Shown: piece after piece, positions 35,220 through 41,303 of the stretch
Layout of the letters: the number at the start of each line of letters is the position of its first letter
How positions within the stretch are numbered: the first letter of the stretch is position 1
Virus record (IMG/VR): IMGVR_UViG_3300036819_000014
Location: 1 to 50,072 of that record
DNA from: a virus
Reading direction: 5' to 3' (one strand)
DNA length: 50,072 nucleotides
The notes under the pieces: model-generated
The model's database searches: none
Seen by the model: only the letters and a program-made list of their open reading frames with translations
What the model was told of the DNA's origin: nothing
Position numbers and translations under genes: made by a program

Positions 35220-35300
35220 GAGATAATCGACTCGGAGCCTATAGCAGGCACCAGTCTATCGGACCACTGTGTACCGGTAGGAGTCGACTATCTCTCACTA
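35213..35300 (+). ncRNA. Structured RNA element with GAGAGATA closing arms
   Basis: Arms 35218-35233 and 35281-35296 are complementary over 16 bp with one A-C mismatch, and pairing can extend outward into the TATAAT box (second A-C mismatch). Inside lie gcct/aggc (loop atagc) and a cagt/actg or gtc/gac hairpin (loop containing ctatcgg). An A-run (35311-35318) follows, then GGGAGA before the next gene. If transcription starts ~7 nt after the -10, the RNA keeps 10 bp of the closing stem. Shares promoter and arms with the element at 42353. Confidence 0.5.
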
Positions 35301-35341
35301 TATTTCTCTCAAAAAAAAGCCCGAGTATTGTAGGGAGAATC

Positions 35342-35521
35342 ATGTTCGACCCGAACTCGTATCCATACCACAACGAGCCTATCACGATGGAGGAGATTAA
35401 CGAGCTGCTTGATTTCCACGATGAGCATCTCGCGCAGGAGGACGGAATCCGGGCTCAGCGTGACTTCTGGGAAACTATCAAGCCTCGTGAATACACCGAA
35501 GTCGAGAAGGAGAACTCGTAA
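35342..35521 (+). CDS. Small acidic protein, 59 aa
   Basis: ATG 35342 after GGGAGA; the upstream in-frame extension would run through the P5 RNA element. MFDPNSYPYHNEPITMEEIN then ELLDFHDEHLAQEDGIRAQR, acidic and helical. First gene of an operon of small helical proteins running to ~38407. Function unknown. Confidence 0.55.
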   Translation: MFDPNSYPYHNEPITMEEINELLDFHDEHLAQEDGIRAQRDFWETIKPREYTEVEKENS

Positions 35522-35522
35522 C

Positions 35523-36194
35523 ATGACTGACCAGAATGGGTACGACCCGAACGAGATCCAGTTCGAGAAGGTCGGAGAGGTCAACATCGTCACTCCGCCG
35601 GCGAGCGGCAATGGCTCTATGCCAATCGAGGCTCAGGCCGCGGCTACTGGCGGTTGGCAGCACCTGACCGGCGAGCAGCATCAGCAGGAGCGAAAGCCGG
35701 CTCTTGAAGCTCTGGCGGACAGGCTGAAGGCTGACCAGGTTATCCGTGAGCAGGAAAATCGGGTTCGCAAGTCCGAAGTGTGGAACGAAAACGCCATCGT
35801 TACTCTGGACAATCTGCGGGATATTCCGGTCGATCTGTTCGTCAACTGGTACCAGCAGGACACCAACTTCGCCATGATGGCCGATCAGCACATGTCCCGA
35901 GACGAGATCAACGATCGCCTTGGCGAGGCGGCTCAGCGTTTTCTTCGTGAAGAAGAAATTCCAAGCGTCACGCATCATATCGAGGAGCAGCCCAAGGTTG
36001 CTACTCAGCCGATGCCGCAGGATTTCCGTCCTGGTGAGATTGACATCAGCCACTACGTCAAGGCTCAGGGTCGCTTCATCCACTTCAACATGCGCTTTCT
36101 CAACAGCGAGATTTCCCTGCAGGAGTTCAGCAAGGCGCAGGGCGAGTTCATCGCGGAGCAGAACCGCATCCTCAATCAGCTAGGCATCATCTAG
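35523..36194 (+). CDS. Hypothetical helical protein, 223 aa
   Basis: ATG 35523, 1 nt after the preceding stop, so translation is coupled. A low-complexity N-terminus is followed by helices (LTGEQHQQERKPALEALADR) and a C-terminal unit, KAQGRFIHFNMRFLNSEISL then EFSKAQGEFIAEQNRILNQL. That last unit resembles segments in the next two proteins and in 37865, suggesting a diverged family. No function recognised. Confidence 0.55.
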   Translation: MTDQNGYDPNEIQFEKVGEVNIVTPPASGNGSMPIEAQAAATGGWQHLTGEQHQQERKPALEALADRLKADQVIREQENRVRKSEVWNENAIVTLDNLRDIPVDLFVNWYQQDTNFAMMADQHMSRDEINDRLGEAAQRFLREEEIPSVTHHIEEQPKVATQPMPQDFRPGEIDISHYVKAQGRFIHFNMRFLNSEISLQEFSKAQGEFIAEQNRILNQLGII

Positions 36195-36488
36195 GTGACA
36201 GCAACGCTCAAGAATCTTGTACGGGCCCAGGATGAGACGATCATAGCTTTGACTGAAATGATCACCATCCTGGGCCCGGACAGATCCAAAGAACTTATCT
36301 ACGCACGTGATCTGTTTATGCTTCAGTCAATCTCGTTCAAGGATTTCTCTGAACTCGCAGATGACTGGACTATAACTGTCGGAGACTATATATCCCGGCA
36401 GGAAGAATACGCGGATCAACAGCGCATATTCATTCGGGAACAGCTTAAGTTCCTCGTAGGATCGGAGCATTTCAGTGGTCGCGGTTAG
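36195..36488 (+). CDS. Hypothetical helical protein, 97 aa
   Basis: GTG 36195 directly after the preceding stop. LVRAQDETIIALTEMITILG, YARDLFMLQSISFKDFSELA and QEEYADQQRIFIREQLKFLV repeat the aromatic/glutamine helical-hairpin pattern of its neighbours. Likely a small oligomerising protein; function unknown. Confidence 0.5.
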   Translation: MTATLKNLVRAQDETIIALTEMITILGPDRSKELIYARDLFMLQSISFKDFSELADDWTITVGDYISRQEEYADQQRIFIREQLKFLVGSEHFSGRG

Positions 36489-36489
36489 C

Positions 36490-36795
36490 ATGGAAAAGAT
36501 CATGAAGATCTGGAGCACTCAGCGCAACACGATCAAGGCGCTCGAGGCATACATCATCCTCGTGGATCCTGTCGACAACGACGGCGAGTTCCTGGCAGCG
36601 CAGGCGAGGTATCAGCAGGAAGTCGATGCCTGGACCCATGTTTCGCTCAGGCCCGGAGTTAGCAACAACGATTTTCAGGCAGAACGCGGCCGCTACTTCG
36701 CTGCTCAGAAGGCGTACATCAAAGCGATGGTGATCCTGCTAGCGAACAGCGCCATCTTCGAGATAGGAAACGAGACAGAGTTTTATGGCGACTAA
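36490..36795 (+). CDS. Hypothetical helical protein, 101 aa
   Basis: ATG 36490 overlaps nothing but follows the previous stop by 1 nt; a GTG at 36475 is an alternative. IWSTQRNTIKALEAYIILVD, FLAAQARYQQEVDAWTHVSL and AERGRYFAAQKAYIKAMVIL again show the paralogue-like pattern. The stop overlaps the SSB-like gene start. Function unknown. Confidence 0.5.
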   Translation: MEKIMKIWSTQRNTIKALEAYIILVDPVDNDGEFLAAQARYQQEVDAWTHVSLRPGVSNNDFQAERGRYFAAQKAYIKAMVILLANSAIFEIGNETEFYGD

Positions 36796-37324
36796 GCGAG
36801 AAATCCCGAACGTTCTTCTCGAAGAGTGCCGGATTATCTTCCGGAATTTCTCCGGGGCGGAAGGCCGGTTCAACGCCGCGGGAAAGCGCAACTTCAACGT
36901 CCTCCTCGATGATGACATTGCCGAGAACATGGCTCGCGATGGCTGGAACGTCAAGTATCTTGAGCCTCGTGAGGAAGGCGACACTCGTCAGGCTCGTATC
37001 GAAGTCGAGGTCAGCTACAAGGGACGGCCGCCGCGTGTCAGCATGATCACTTCTCGCGGGAAGACCGATCTTACCGAAGACATGATCGGCATTCTCGACT
37101 GGGCTGAGATCAGGCAGACTGACGTGATCATCAGGCCGTATCAGTGGGACGTGAACGGCAAGACCGGCATCAAGGCGTACCTCAAGACGATCTTCGTGAT
37201 CATCCAGGAGGACGAGCTTGAGATGAAGTACATCGATGTCCCGGACACGGCCCAGACTGCCCTGATGGAGAATGCAGAGGAGCAGCTGGCGATCGGAGCT
37301 GGCGACGAAAGTGTCCCGTTCTGA
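36785..37324 (+). CDS. SSB-like single-stranded-DNA-binding protein candidate
   Basis: 179 aa. CRIIFRNFSGAEGRFNAAGK then NFNVLLDDD, RVSMITSRGKTDLTED and VIIRPYQWDVNGKTGIKAYL suggest a beta-barrel (OB-like) fold seen in a conserved phage family. The C-terminus ends in acidic/hydrophobic GDESVPF, very like the DDDIPF-type tip through which bacterial SSBs recruit partners. It lies in the replication region. The fold is inferred; the tip is visible. Confidence 0.6.
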   Translation: MATKREIPNVLLEECRIIFRNFSGAEGRFNAAGKRNFNVLLDDDIAENMARDGWNVKYLEPREEGDTRQARIEVEVSYKGRPPRVSMITSRGKTDLTEDMIGILDWAEIRQTDVIIRPYQWDVNGKTGIKAYLKTIFVIIQEDELEMKYIDVPDTAQTALMENAEEQLAIGAGDESVPF

Positions 37325-37509
37325 TGCTGACTCCCGACCAAATCGAGGCGCTGAACGTCTATCAGTCACTCGATTATATTCATGAGCTCCGTCTGTCCTT
37401 GCTCAATCCTGGCACCGACTTCGAAGCGAATGACGAAGCTGATGCCAAGATGTATCACGAGCAGATTGAGCTCACGAAGAAGTCGCTGAAGGAGAAAGGC
37501 TACTGGTAA
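37324..37509 (+). CDS. Small acidic helical protein, 61 aa
   Basis: TGATG overlap with the SSB-like gene. LTPDQIEALNVYQSLDYIHE, then an acidic loop and IELTKKSLKEKGYW. Helical hairpin type. The tight coupling to the SSB-like gene suggests related use; function unknown. Confidence 0.55.
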   Translation: MLTPDQIEALNVYQSLDYIHELRLSLLNPGTDFEANDEADAKMYHEQIELTKKSLKEKGYW

Positions 37510-37868
37510 TGTCTGAGGATCCTTCAGTAGTCAACCTCAGCGAAATAGATGTCATCGACTGGCTTCAAAGGAGAATGTTTGTTATGGGGCCGCATCAGGG
37601 AATCAATACGGGCATCGACCAGCGTGTTCGAGCTGAGATGATCACAGGTGGTCTGCCTGCGGCTATCGCTGCCGAGGCCATCAACGAGATGCAGGATTCC
37701 GGAATCTTCTTCACATACAGCAGTAGCGATGGACATGTGACCGAGAACACCCTGTTCACCGTCAAGACGGCTTTGTCTGCTGTTGGTGCTACCACGACTC
37801 AGGCTAACAACGCCATCACCAATGTCCAGAACCACGGCATATTCTTCAGGCAGGTATCACCAACATGA
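37509..37868 (+). CDS. Protein with two G-x-A-IxxMQ-GI-FF repeats
   Basis: 119 aa, TAATG overlap. Two ~45-residue repeats: MITGGLPAAIAAEAINEMQD then SGIFFTYSS, and VKTALSAVGATTTQANNAIT then NVQNHGIFFRQV. A third unit is the 58-aa product at 38231. Each looks like a small helix-turn-helix-like bundle. DNA binding is possible, but no family is recognised. Confidence 0.55.
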   Translation: MSEDPSVVNLSEIDVIDWLQRRMFVMGPHQGINTGIDQRVRAEMITGGLPAAIAAEAINEMQDSGIFFTYSSSDGHVTENTLFTVKTALSAVGATTTQANNAITNVQNHGIFFRQVSPT

Positions 37869-38164
37869 GACTCGAAAAGCGGGATGGACGTTATATTCTA
37901 GACGTCACCGAGTTCATCGAGAAGCAGAAGGTCTACACCAATGTCGAAGAGCAGTTCCATGAATACACGCGAGCTTATCGCGATGCTAGGAATCTGTATC
38001 GCAGTGCCGTCATCGATGCTGATGAGTTTGAAACTCGTCGAAGCGTCTATGAAGTGGAACAAGGAGAGGTCATCAAGGCGCGCCAGACGTATTCAAACGC
38101 GATCGATGACGTCATCCGAGCTCTGGCAATCGTTCCTGGAGGAGATGAAGTCGATGGGACTTAA
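37865..38164 (+). CDS. Hypothetical helical protein, 99 aa
   Basis: ATGA overlap with the upstream gene. EEQFHEYTRAYRDARNLYRS and EFETRRSVYEVEQGEVIKAR then QTYSNAIDDVIRALAI show long helices similar in pattern to the 35523-36490 proteins. Coiled-coil likely. Function unknown. Confidence 0.5.
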   Translation: MRLEKRDGRYILDVTEFIEKQKVYTNVEEQFHEYTRAYRDARNLYRSAVIDADEFETRRSVYEVEQGEVIKARQTYSNAIDDVIRALAIVPGGDEVDGT

Positions 38165-38234
38165 CGAAGGTGAGCCGCTGCTTGAAGACTCGCCGGTCAG
38201 GCCGTTCATTGCGCCAATCACGCCAAGCTCGTGA
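38145..38234 (+). CDS. Mini-protein, 29 aa
   Basis: ATG 38145 inside the 3' end of the previous gene with TGGAGG upstream; the stop overlaps the next GTG (GTGA). MKSMGLNEGEPLLEDSPVRP then FIAPITPSS, Pro-rich. Supported only by spacing and overlaps; weak. Confidence 0.35.
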   Translation: MKSMGLNEGEPLLEDSPVRPFIAPITPSS

Positions 38235-38407
38235 ATCACAACTGCCTTGAGAATGTGCGGCCAAAGTTCAGTGATGCTCAAATCACTGTCAAGGTCTACA
38301 ACGTCCTGCGTCGTACAGGCCTGACGGCCAATCAGACTCTCGACGCCATCAACGAGATGCAGAAGTCGGACATCATATTCGGTGAACTGCATCTCAACGG
38401 CAACTGA
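38231..38407 (+). CDS. Single-repeat homologue of the 37509 protein, 58 aa
   Basis: GTG 38231 (GTGA overlap), stop overlapping the next ATG (TGATG). QITVKVYNVLRRTGLTANQT then LDAINEMQKSDIIFGELHL matches the repeat of the 37509 protein. It is probably a small helical domain that arose by duplication. Function unknown. Confidence 0.55.
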   Translation: MNHNCLENVRPKFSDAQITVKVYNVLRRTGLTANQTLDAINEMQKSDIIFGELHLNGN

Positions 38408-38640
38408 TGGTTCAGTATAAAAACGCTCGTACAGTCGTCCTCAGGAACTGGGTCAACAAGGACTTGAGGACGACTGTACAGGCTGCTGAAGTAACCGAAG
38501 CGAATATCGAAACAATCCGGACTGCTTGGCACAAGCCTGATGCGCAAGTAGGCCAGTATCTGGTCAAGGCAAACATGAAGTACAAGATCGTGGATGCTGG
38601 CCATTTCCTCAAAAAATACCGTCGTCCAATCGGAATGTAA
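38407..38640 (+). CDS. Basic small protein carrying an internal 15-bp inverted repeat in its DNA
   Basis: 77 aa, TGATG overlap. MVQYKNARTVVLRNWVNKDL, TTVQAAEVTEANIETIRTAW, KYKIVDAGHFLKKYRRPIGM. Basic, probably nucleic-acid-binding. The coding DNA at 38429-38479 holds a perfect 15-bp inverted repeat. Function unknown. Confidence 0.5.
   Translation: MVQYKNARTVVLRNWVNKDLRTTVQAAEVTEANIETIRTAWHKPDAQVGQYLVKANMKYKIVDAGHFLKKYRRPIGM
38429..38479 (+). repeat. Perfect 15-bp inverted repeat inside a coding region
   Basis: gtacagtcgtcctca (38429-38443) is exactly complementary to 38465-38479, with a 21-nt loop. It lies just after the start codon region of the 77-aa gene. A hairpin this strong could control translation or mark a protein-binding site. 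Confidence 0.6.
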
Positions 38641-38654
38641 GAGGAGTTATATTT

Positions 38655-39116
38655 ATGCCGTCCAATCTCGAAAAGCATGCTGAGTACGAGCTCAAGCTAC
38701 TCGATGAAGAGCCTGAGATCGTCGAGATGTACATGAATGTTGTCCGTGCGTTCAGCGCATTCGGCCACTCTGGCGGATCGGCAATGGTCGCCATCCCGGT
38801 CATCACGAGGCTTCTCTCGTACGAGAACCTGTCGCCACTGACTGTCGAGAAGGACGAGTGGATCTATCACGATCAGCGTCATGGCAACGTCTGGCAGAGC
38901 ACGCGAAACTCGAAGATGTTCTCGACTGACGGCGGAAAGACATATTTCAACGTCGATGAAGGTCTCCTGGAGTCCGGTGAACGTCGTCTATATTACTCGA
39001 CGGACCTGGAGGAGGCGAACTGGATCTTCAAGATTGGCGAAGATCTCGTCGAGATTACGCATGCTCAGATGGCCGAGATCCGTGCGCTGGTTGATTACCA
39101 GAATCGTCTCGACTAA
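38655..39116 (+). CDS. Conserved phage hypothetical, 153 aa
   Basis: ATG after GAGGAGTTATATTT. The N-terminal helical region (EKHAEYELKLLDEEPEIVEM) ends by residue ~60. The C-terminal beta domain has DEWIYHDQRHGNVWQSTRNS, KMFSTDGGKTYFNVDEGL and MAEIRALVDYQNRL, similar to small beta-rich phage proteins that carry a W-Q-x-x-R-x-S...F motif. Function unknown. Confidence 0.6.
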   Translation: MPSNLEKHAEYELKLLDEEPEIVEMYMNVVRAFSAFGHSGGSAMVAIPVITRLLSYENLSPLTVEKDEWIYHDQRHGNVWQSTRNSKMFSTDGGKTYFNVDEGLLESGERRLYYSTDLEEANWIFKIGEDLVEITHAQMAEIRALVDYQNRLD

Positions 39117-39301
39117 TGAAGATTCCCATCGTGCTTCAACACAAGGTGACCGGTTATACCAAGATCGGTGAACTCAACGTCGACGAGAACGGCAAGATCG
39201 AAGGAAACATCGACGATTTCTACGGCCAAATGATAAACAAGAATGGCCACCAGAAGTTCGCCGTGGAAATCTATCCGATCCCGGATCACCCGGCAACATG
39301 A
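39116..39301 (+). CDS. Small beta-rich protein, 61 aa
   Basis: ATG 39116 overlaps the previous stop (TAATG). MKIPIVLQHKVTGYTKIGEL then NVDENGKIEGNI, and QKFAVEIYPIPDHPAT. Small, soluble and probably a beta-barrel. The next gene starts in its stop (ATGA). Function unknown. Confidence 0.5.
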   Translation: MKIPIVLQHKVTGYTKIGELNVDENGKIEGNIDDFYGQMINKNGHQKFAVEIYPIPDHPAT

Positions 39302-39474
39302 ACGACGCAATTCTGCAGCATCTCAGGAACACCGCATTTCTCCAGCTAGTCAGGGAGATGCGATGGAAATCTGATGATGCTGCGTTGGTCGTAGGACTAT
39401 CGCGAGCGGATGCTACAAGGCTCGCCGGTGTAATAGCGGCCGAAAGAAAGATCGACCCGATCGAGTTGTTCTAA
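39298..39474 (+). CDS. Putative HTH mini-protein, 58 aa
   Basis: ATGA overlap with the previous gene. VREMRWKSDDAALVVGLSRA then DATRLAGVIAAERKIDPIEL reads as a compact helix-turn-helix. It could be a transcriptional regulator. It ends just before the cloverleaf-like RNA region. HTH assignment by eye only. Confidence 0.45.
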   Translation: MNDAILQHLRNTAFLQLVREMRWKSDDAALVVGLSRADATRLAGVIAAERKIDPIELF

Positions 39475-39510
39475 CTCGTCTGAGCGAGTATAAACAGGCA
39501 CTTAGGCTCA

Positions 39511-39650
39511 GAGCGGCTGGTGGTGGCGCAATCTGGTAAATCCGTCGCAGTCATATCCTGGAGGGATGACGGTAACTCCAGCTTCTTACCGAGAGCCTTA
39601 AACTCAATGTGATAAGGCCACCAGCATGGCAGTAGATTCCGCTGCCTATA
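39511..39650 (+). ncRNA. Cloverleaf-like structured RNA candidate
   Basis: Closing stem gctggtgg/ccaccagc (39516-39523 with 39618-39625) surrounds four arms: ggcg/cgtc (39525-39528 with 39543-39546, loop with TGGTA), gtcat/atgac (39550-39554 with 39566-39570), ggtaa/ttacc (39571-39575 with 39586-39590) and gcctta/taaggc (39595-39600 with 39613-39618). A ggcag/ctgcc hairpin follows (about 39628-39646), just before the next ribosome site. It has tRNA-like topology but no T-loop consensus, so it is not a canonical tRNA. No open frame of note. Confidence 0.45.
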
Positions 39651-39663
39651 TCAAGGAGACACC

Positions 39664-39909
39664 ATGGGTCTTGCAGCAAACGTTTCGCAGTCCGTGCACG
39701 ATGAGCTCGCTGCGGAGGCCAAGAAGCACCCCGGCTTCCAGACCTTCCTGAACGACATGCAGAAGCTTGCCGAGAACGTCTGGCACAAGGTTCGCGTTCA
39801 GGCTTCCGACGATGCCAAGGAAGCTGTGACTGAGGCAGAGGGTGACGCGGTAGCTGCTGTCACTCCCGAGGCTCAGACGGTTTCCACGTCGGAGACGCCG
39901 GGAGCCTAG
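39664..39909 (+). CDS. Highly expressed small helical protein, 81 aa
   Basis: ATG after AAGGAGACACC. SQSVHDELAAEAKKHPGFQT then FLNDMQKLAENVWHKVRVQA, and an acidic Thr/Ala/Glu tail. Codon choice strongly favours C-ending codons, so expression is likely high. Flanked by two structured RNA elements. Function unknown. Confidence 0.6.
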   Translation: MGLAANVSQSVHDELAAEAKKHPGFQTFLNDMQKLAENVWHKVRVQASDDAKEAVTEAEGDAVAAVTPEAQTVSTSETPGA

Positions 39910-39917
39910 AACTCTTA

Positions 39918-39981
39918 GGTAACCTGCGGTTCGGTCTGAGCTTTCCTGAGGGGGTTTTCTCAGACCGGATCGGAAGTTATC
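39918..39981 (+). ncRNA. Duplicated structured 3'-UTR RNA element, copy 1
   Basis: Begins 9 nt after a stop codon. Outer helix ggtaac/gttatc (39918-39923 with 39976-39981), conserved internal loop (ctgcgg / cggaa), inner helix cggtctgag/ctcagaccg (39932-39940 with 39959-39967), apical loop with TTCCTG. Copy 2 at 40491-40551 keeps the loops but changes helix bases compatibly. Possibly an mRNA-stabilising or protein-binding element. Confidence 0.6.
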
Positions 39982-40013
39982 GTGACTTCTGAACACAACC
40001 GAGGAGAATCACA

Positions 40014-40487
40014 ATGGGTGGATGTCTCAAGGTAGCCGGCGCTGTTGTTGTCGGCGTTATCGCGCTCGTGGTCATCATCGTCATCGCTACGTCTGGCGGT
40101 AGCAGCACAAGTACTCCGTCAGTCTCAGTCAAGCCGGCCGTTACACACATCAGCGGTCCGGTGCACGCTTCTGCTACTTCGGCTCCGAAGCCTACGGTGA
40201 ACGATGAGGCTGTCACGGATGCCAAGAACTACCTCTCGACTGAGCCTGGCTTCAGCGAGGGCGGTCTTGAGCAGCAGCTCGAGTACGACAAGTTCAGCCC
40301 GTCTGATTCGGACAAGGCTGTCGAGTCGCTCAACGTGGACTGGAACGCTCAGGCAGCTGACGACGCTCGCAACTACGTACAGGAAGAAGGCAGCTTCAGC
40401 ATGAGCAGCCTCGAACAGCAGCTGGAGTTCGACAAGTTCACGTCGGCTCAGGCTGACTACGGTGCGAACGCGGCGCTTGCAAGCTAG
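40014..40487 (+). CDS. Ltp-like membrane-anchored protein (superinfection-exclusion type)
   Basis: 157 aa. An N-terminal hydrophobic anchor (CLKVAGAVVVGVIALVVIIV), a Ser/Thr/Pro linker, then two tandem Ltp-type domains: DAKNYLSTEPGFSEGGLEQQ then LEYDKFSPSD, and DARNYVQEEGSFSMSSLEQQ then LEFDKFTSAQ. Ltp of Streptococcus phage TP-J34 blocks injection by incoming phages through such domains; the same role is a reasonable inference. A Cys near the N-terminus hints at lipidation but no lipobox is clear. Confidence 0.75.
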   Translation: MGGCLKVAGAVVVGVIALVVIIVIATSGGSSTSTPSVSVKPAVTHISGPVHASATSAPKPTVNDEAVTDAKNYLSTEPGFSEGGLEQQLEYDKFSPSDSDKAVESLNVDWNAQAADDARNYVQEEGSFSMSSLEQQLEFDKFTSAQADYGANAALAS

Positions 40488-40489
40488 AT

Positions 40490-40552
40490 AGTTAGCCTGC
40501 GGCTGGGTCTGAGATTCCTGCGGTGTCTCTCAGGCTCGGCCGGAAGTTAACT
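40490..40552 (+). ncRNA. Duplicated structured 3'-UTR RNA element, copy 2
   Basis: Begins 2 nt after the Ltp-like stop. Outer helix gttagc/gttaac (40491-40496 with 40546-40551), same internal-loop sequence (ctgcgg / cggaa), inner helix gggtctgag/ctcaggctc (40505-40513 with 40529-40537, G-T pairs), apical TTCCTG. Same architecture as copy 1 with compatible base changes. Confidence 0.6.
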
Positions 40553-40572
40553 CATAAACGTAACGGAGTCAT

Positions 40573-40710
40573 ATGGTTAAGCTCTGTGATCACAAGTGGA
40601 GTGCGGCAGTTATGACCGACGAAAACGATGACACGTATACTCTGGAGAAATACTGCACTAAAGGATGCGGAGCTACGTCAACTTCGGTTAAGCCCAAGCG
40701 GAAGAAGTAA
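40573..40710 (+). CDS. Zinc-binding mini-protein A, 45 aa
   Basis: ATG 40573. MVKLCDHKWSAAVMTDENDD then TYTLEKYCTKGCGATSTSVK: C-x-H ... C-x3-C spacing typical of a tiny zinc ribbon. It is clearly paralogous to the 40841 product (CDHKW/CQHKW, KGCGA/NGCGA). Follows RNA element copy 2. Function unknown. Confidence 0.55.
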   Translation: MVKLCDHKWSAAVMTDENDDTYTLEKYCTKGCGATSTSVKPKRKK

Positions 40711-40712
40711 TC

Positions 40713-40844
40713 ATGGCTGTCTGCAATAACTGCAACGATCTCGGTGAAGTTGCTAATCCAGAATACCCCGCCGGAAGTTCGGCAGTGACTATCACCTGCC
40801 CAGTCTGTCACGGCAACAGTACTTCAGGGAGGTTATATTCATGA
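40713..40844 (+). CDS. Zinc-knuckle mini-protein B, 43 aa
   Basis: ATG 40713. MAVCNNCNDLGEVANPEYPA then GSSAVTITCPVCHGNSTSGR: paired CxxC (CNNC and CPVC) as in DnaJ-type or rubredoxin-like zinc knuckles. The stop overlaps the next ATG. Function unknown. Confidence 0.55.
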   Translation: MAVCNNCNDLGEVANPEYPAGSSAVTITCPVCHGNSTSGRLYS

Positions 40845-40978
40845 CCGAAATCTGCCAGCACAAGTGGGGCACTCGTGAGAAGATCGACGAAGATGAGCAG
40901 TGTATCGTCTACGAGGCTACGTGCAAGAATGGTTGCGGTGCCATCGAGACGTTCGTCGAGCCCAAGAACGGTAACTGA
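40841..40978 (+). CDS. Zinc-binding mini-protein C, 45 aa
   Basis: ATG 40841 in GGAGGTTATATTCATG. MTEICQHKWGTREKIDEDEQ then CIVYEATCKNGCGAIETFVE, a paralogue of the 40573 product. Third in a tandem run of cysteine mini-proteins. Function unknown. Confidence 0.55.
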   Translation: MTEICQHKWGTREKIDEDEQCIVYEATCKNGCGAIETFVEPKNGN

Positions 40979-40979
40979 C

Positions 40980-41291
40980 GTGCGCGCAATCAAACTTATC
41001 CCGAAGAACTTCGATAAGATCATCGAAGAGTATGAAGATCAGCGTCCTGAGACTCTGGAATGGATACTCGCGATCTACGAAGGTGTCGAAAATACCTCCG
41101 CCTTCATTACTTCGTCATATCTGTACACGAATCGCCAGTCAGAGCCAGAAGCTCCAATCGTGCTTAGCCAAGACGAACTTATCGCCTGGTGCTACTTCAA
41201 CCACGAAGGCAACACCGATACTGACTGGTTCGATATTTCGCCGCTCTGTGAGATTACTGAGTGGTACGACATCGCCGAAGACCAATTCTAG
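40980..41291 (+). CDS. Acidic hypothetical protein, 103 aa
   Basis: GTG 40980, 1 nt after the previous stop. MRAIKLIPKNFDKIIEEYED, RPETLEWILAIYEG and TDTDWFDISPLCEITEWYDI. Acidic and alpha/beta; no motif recognised. Translation is coupled to the mini-protein run. Confidence 0.5.
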   Translation: MRAIKLIPKNFDKIIEEYEDQRPETLEWILAIYEGVENTSAFITSSYLYTNRQSEPEAPIVLSQDELIAWCYFNHEGNTDTDWFDISPLCEITEWYDIAEDQF

Positions 41292-41303
41292 CCTGGAGGA
41301 AAC

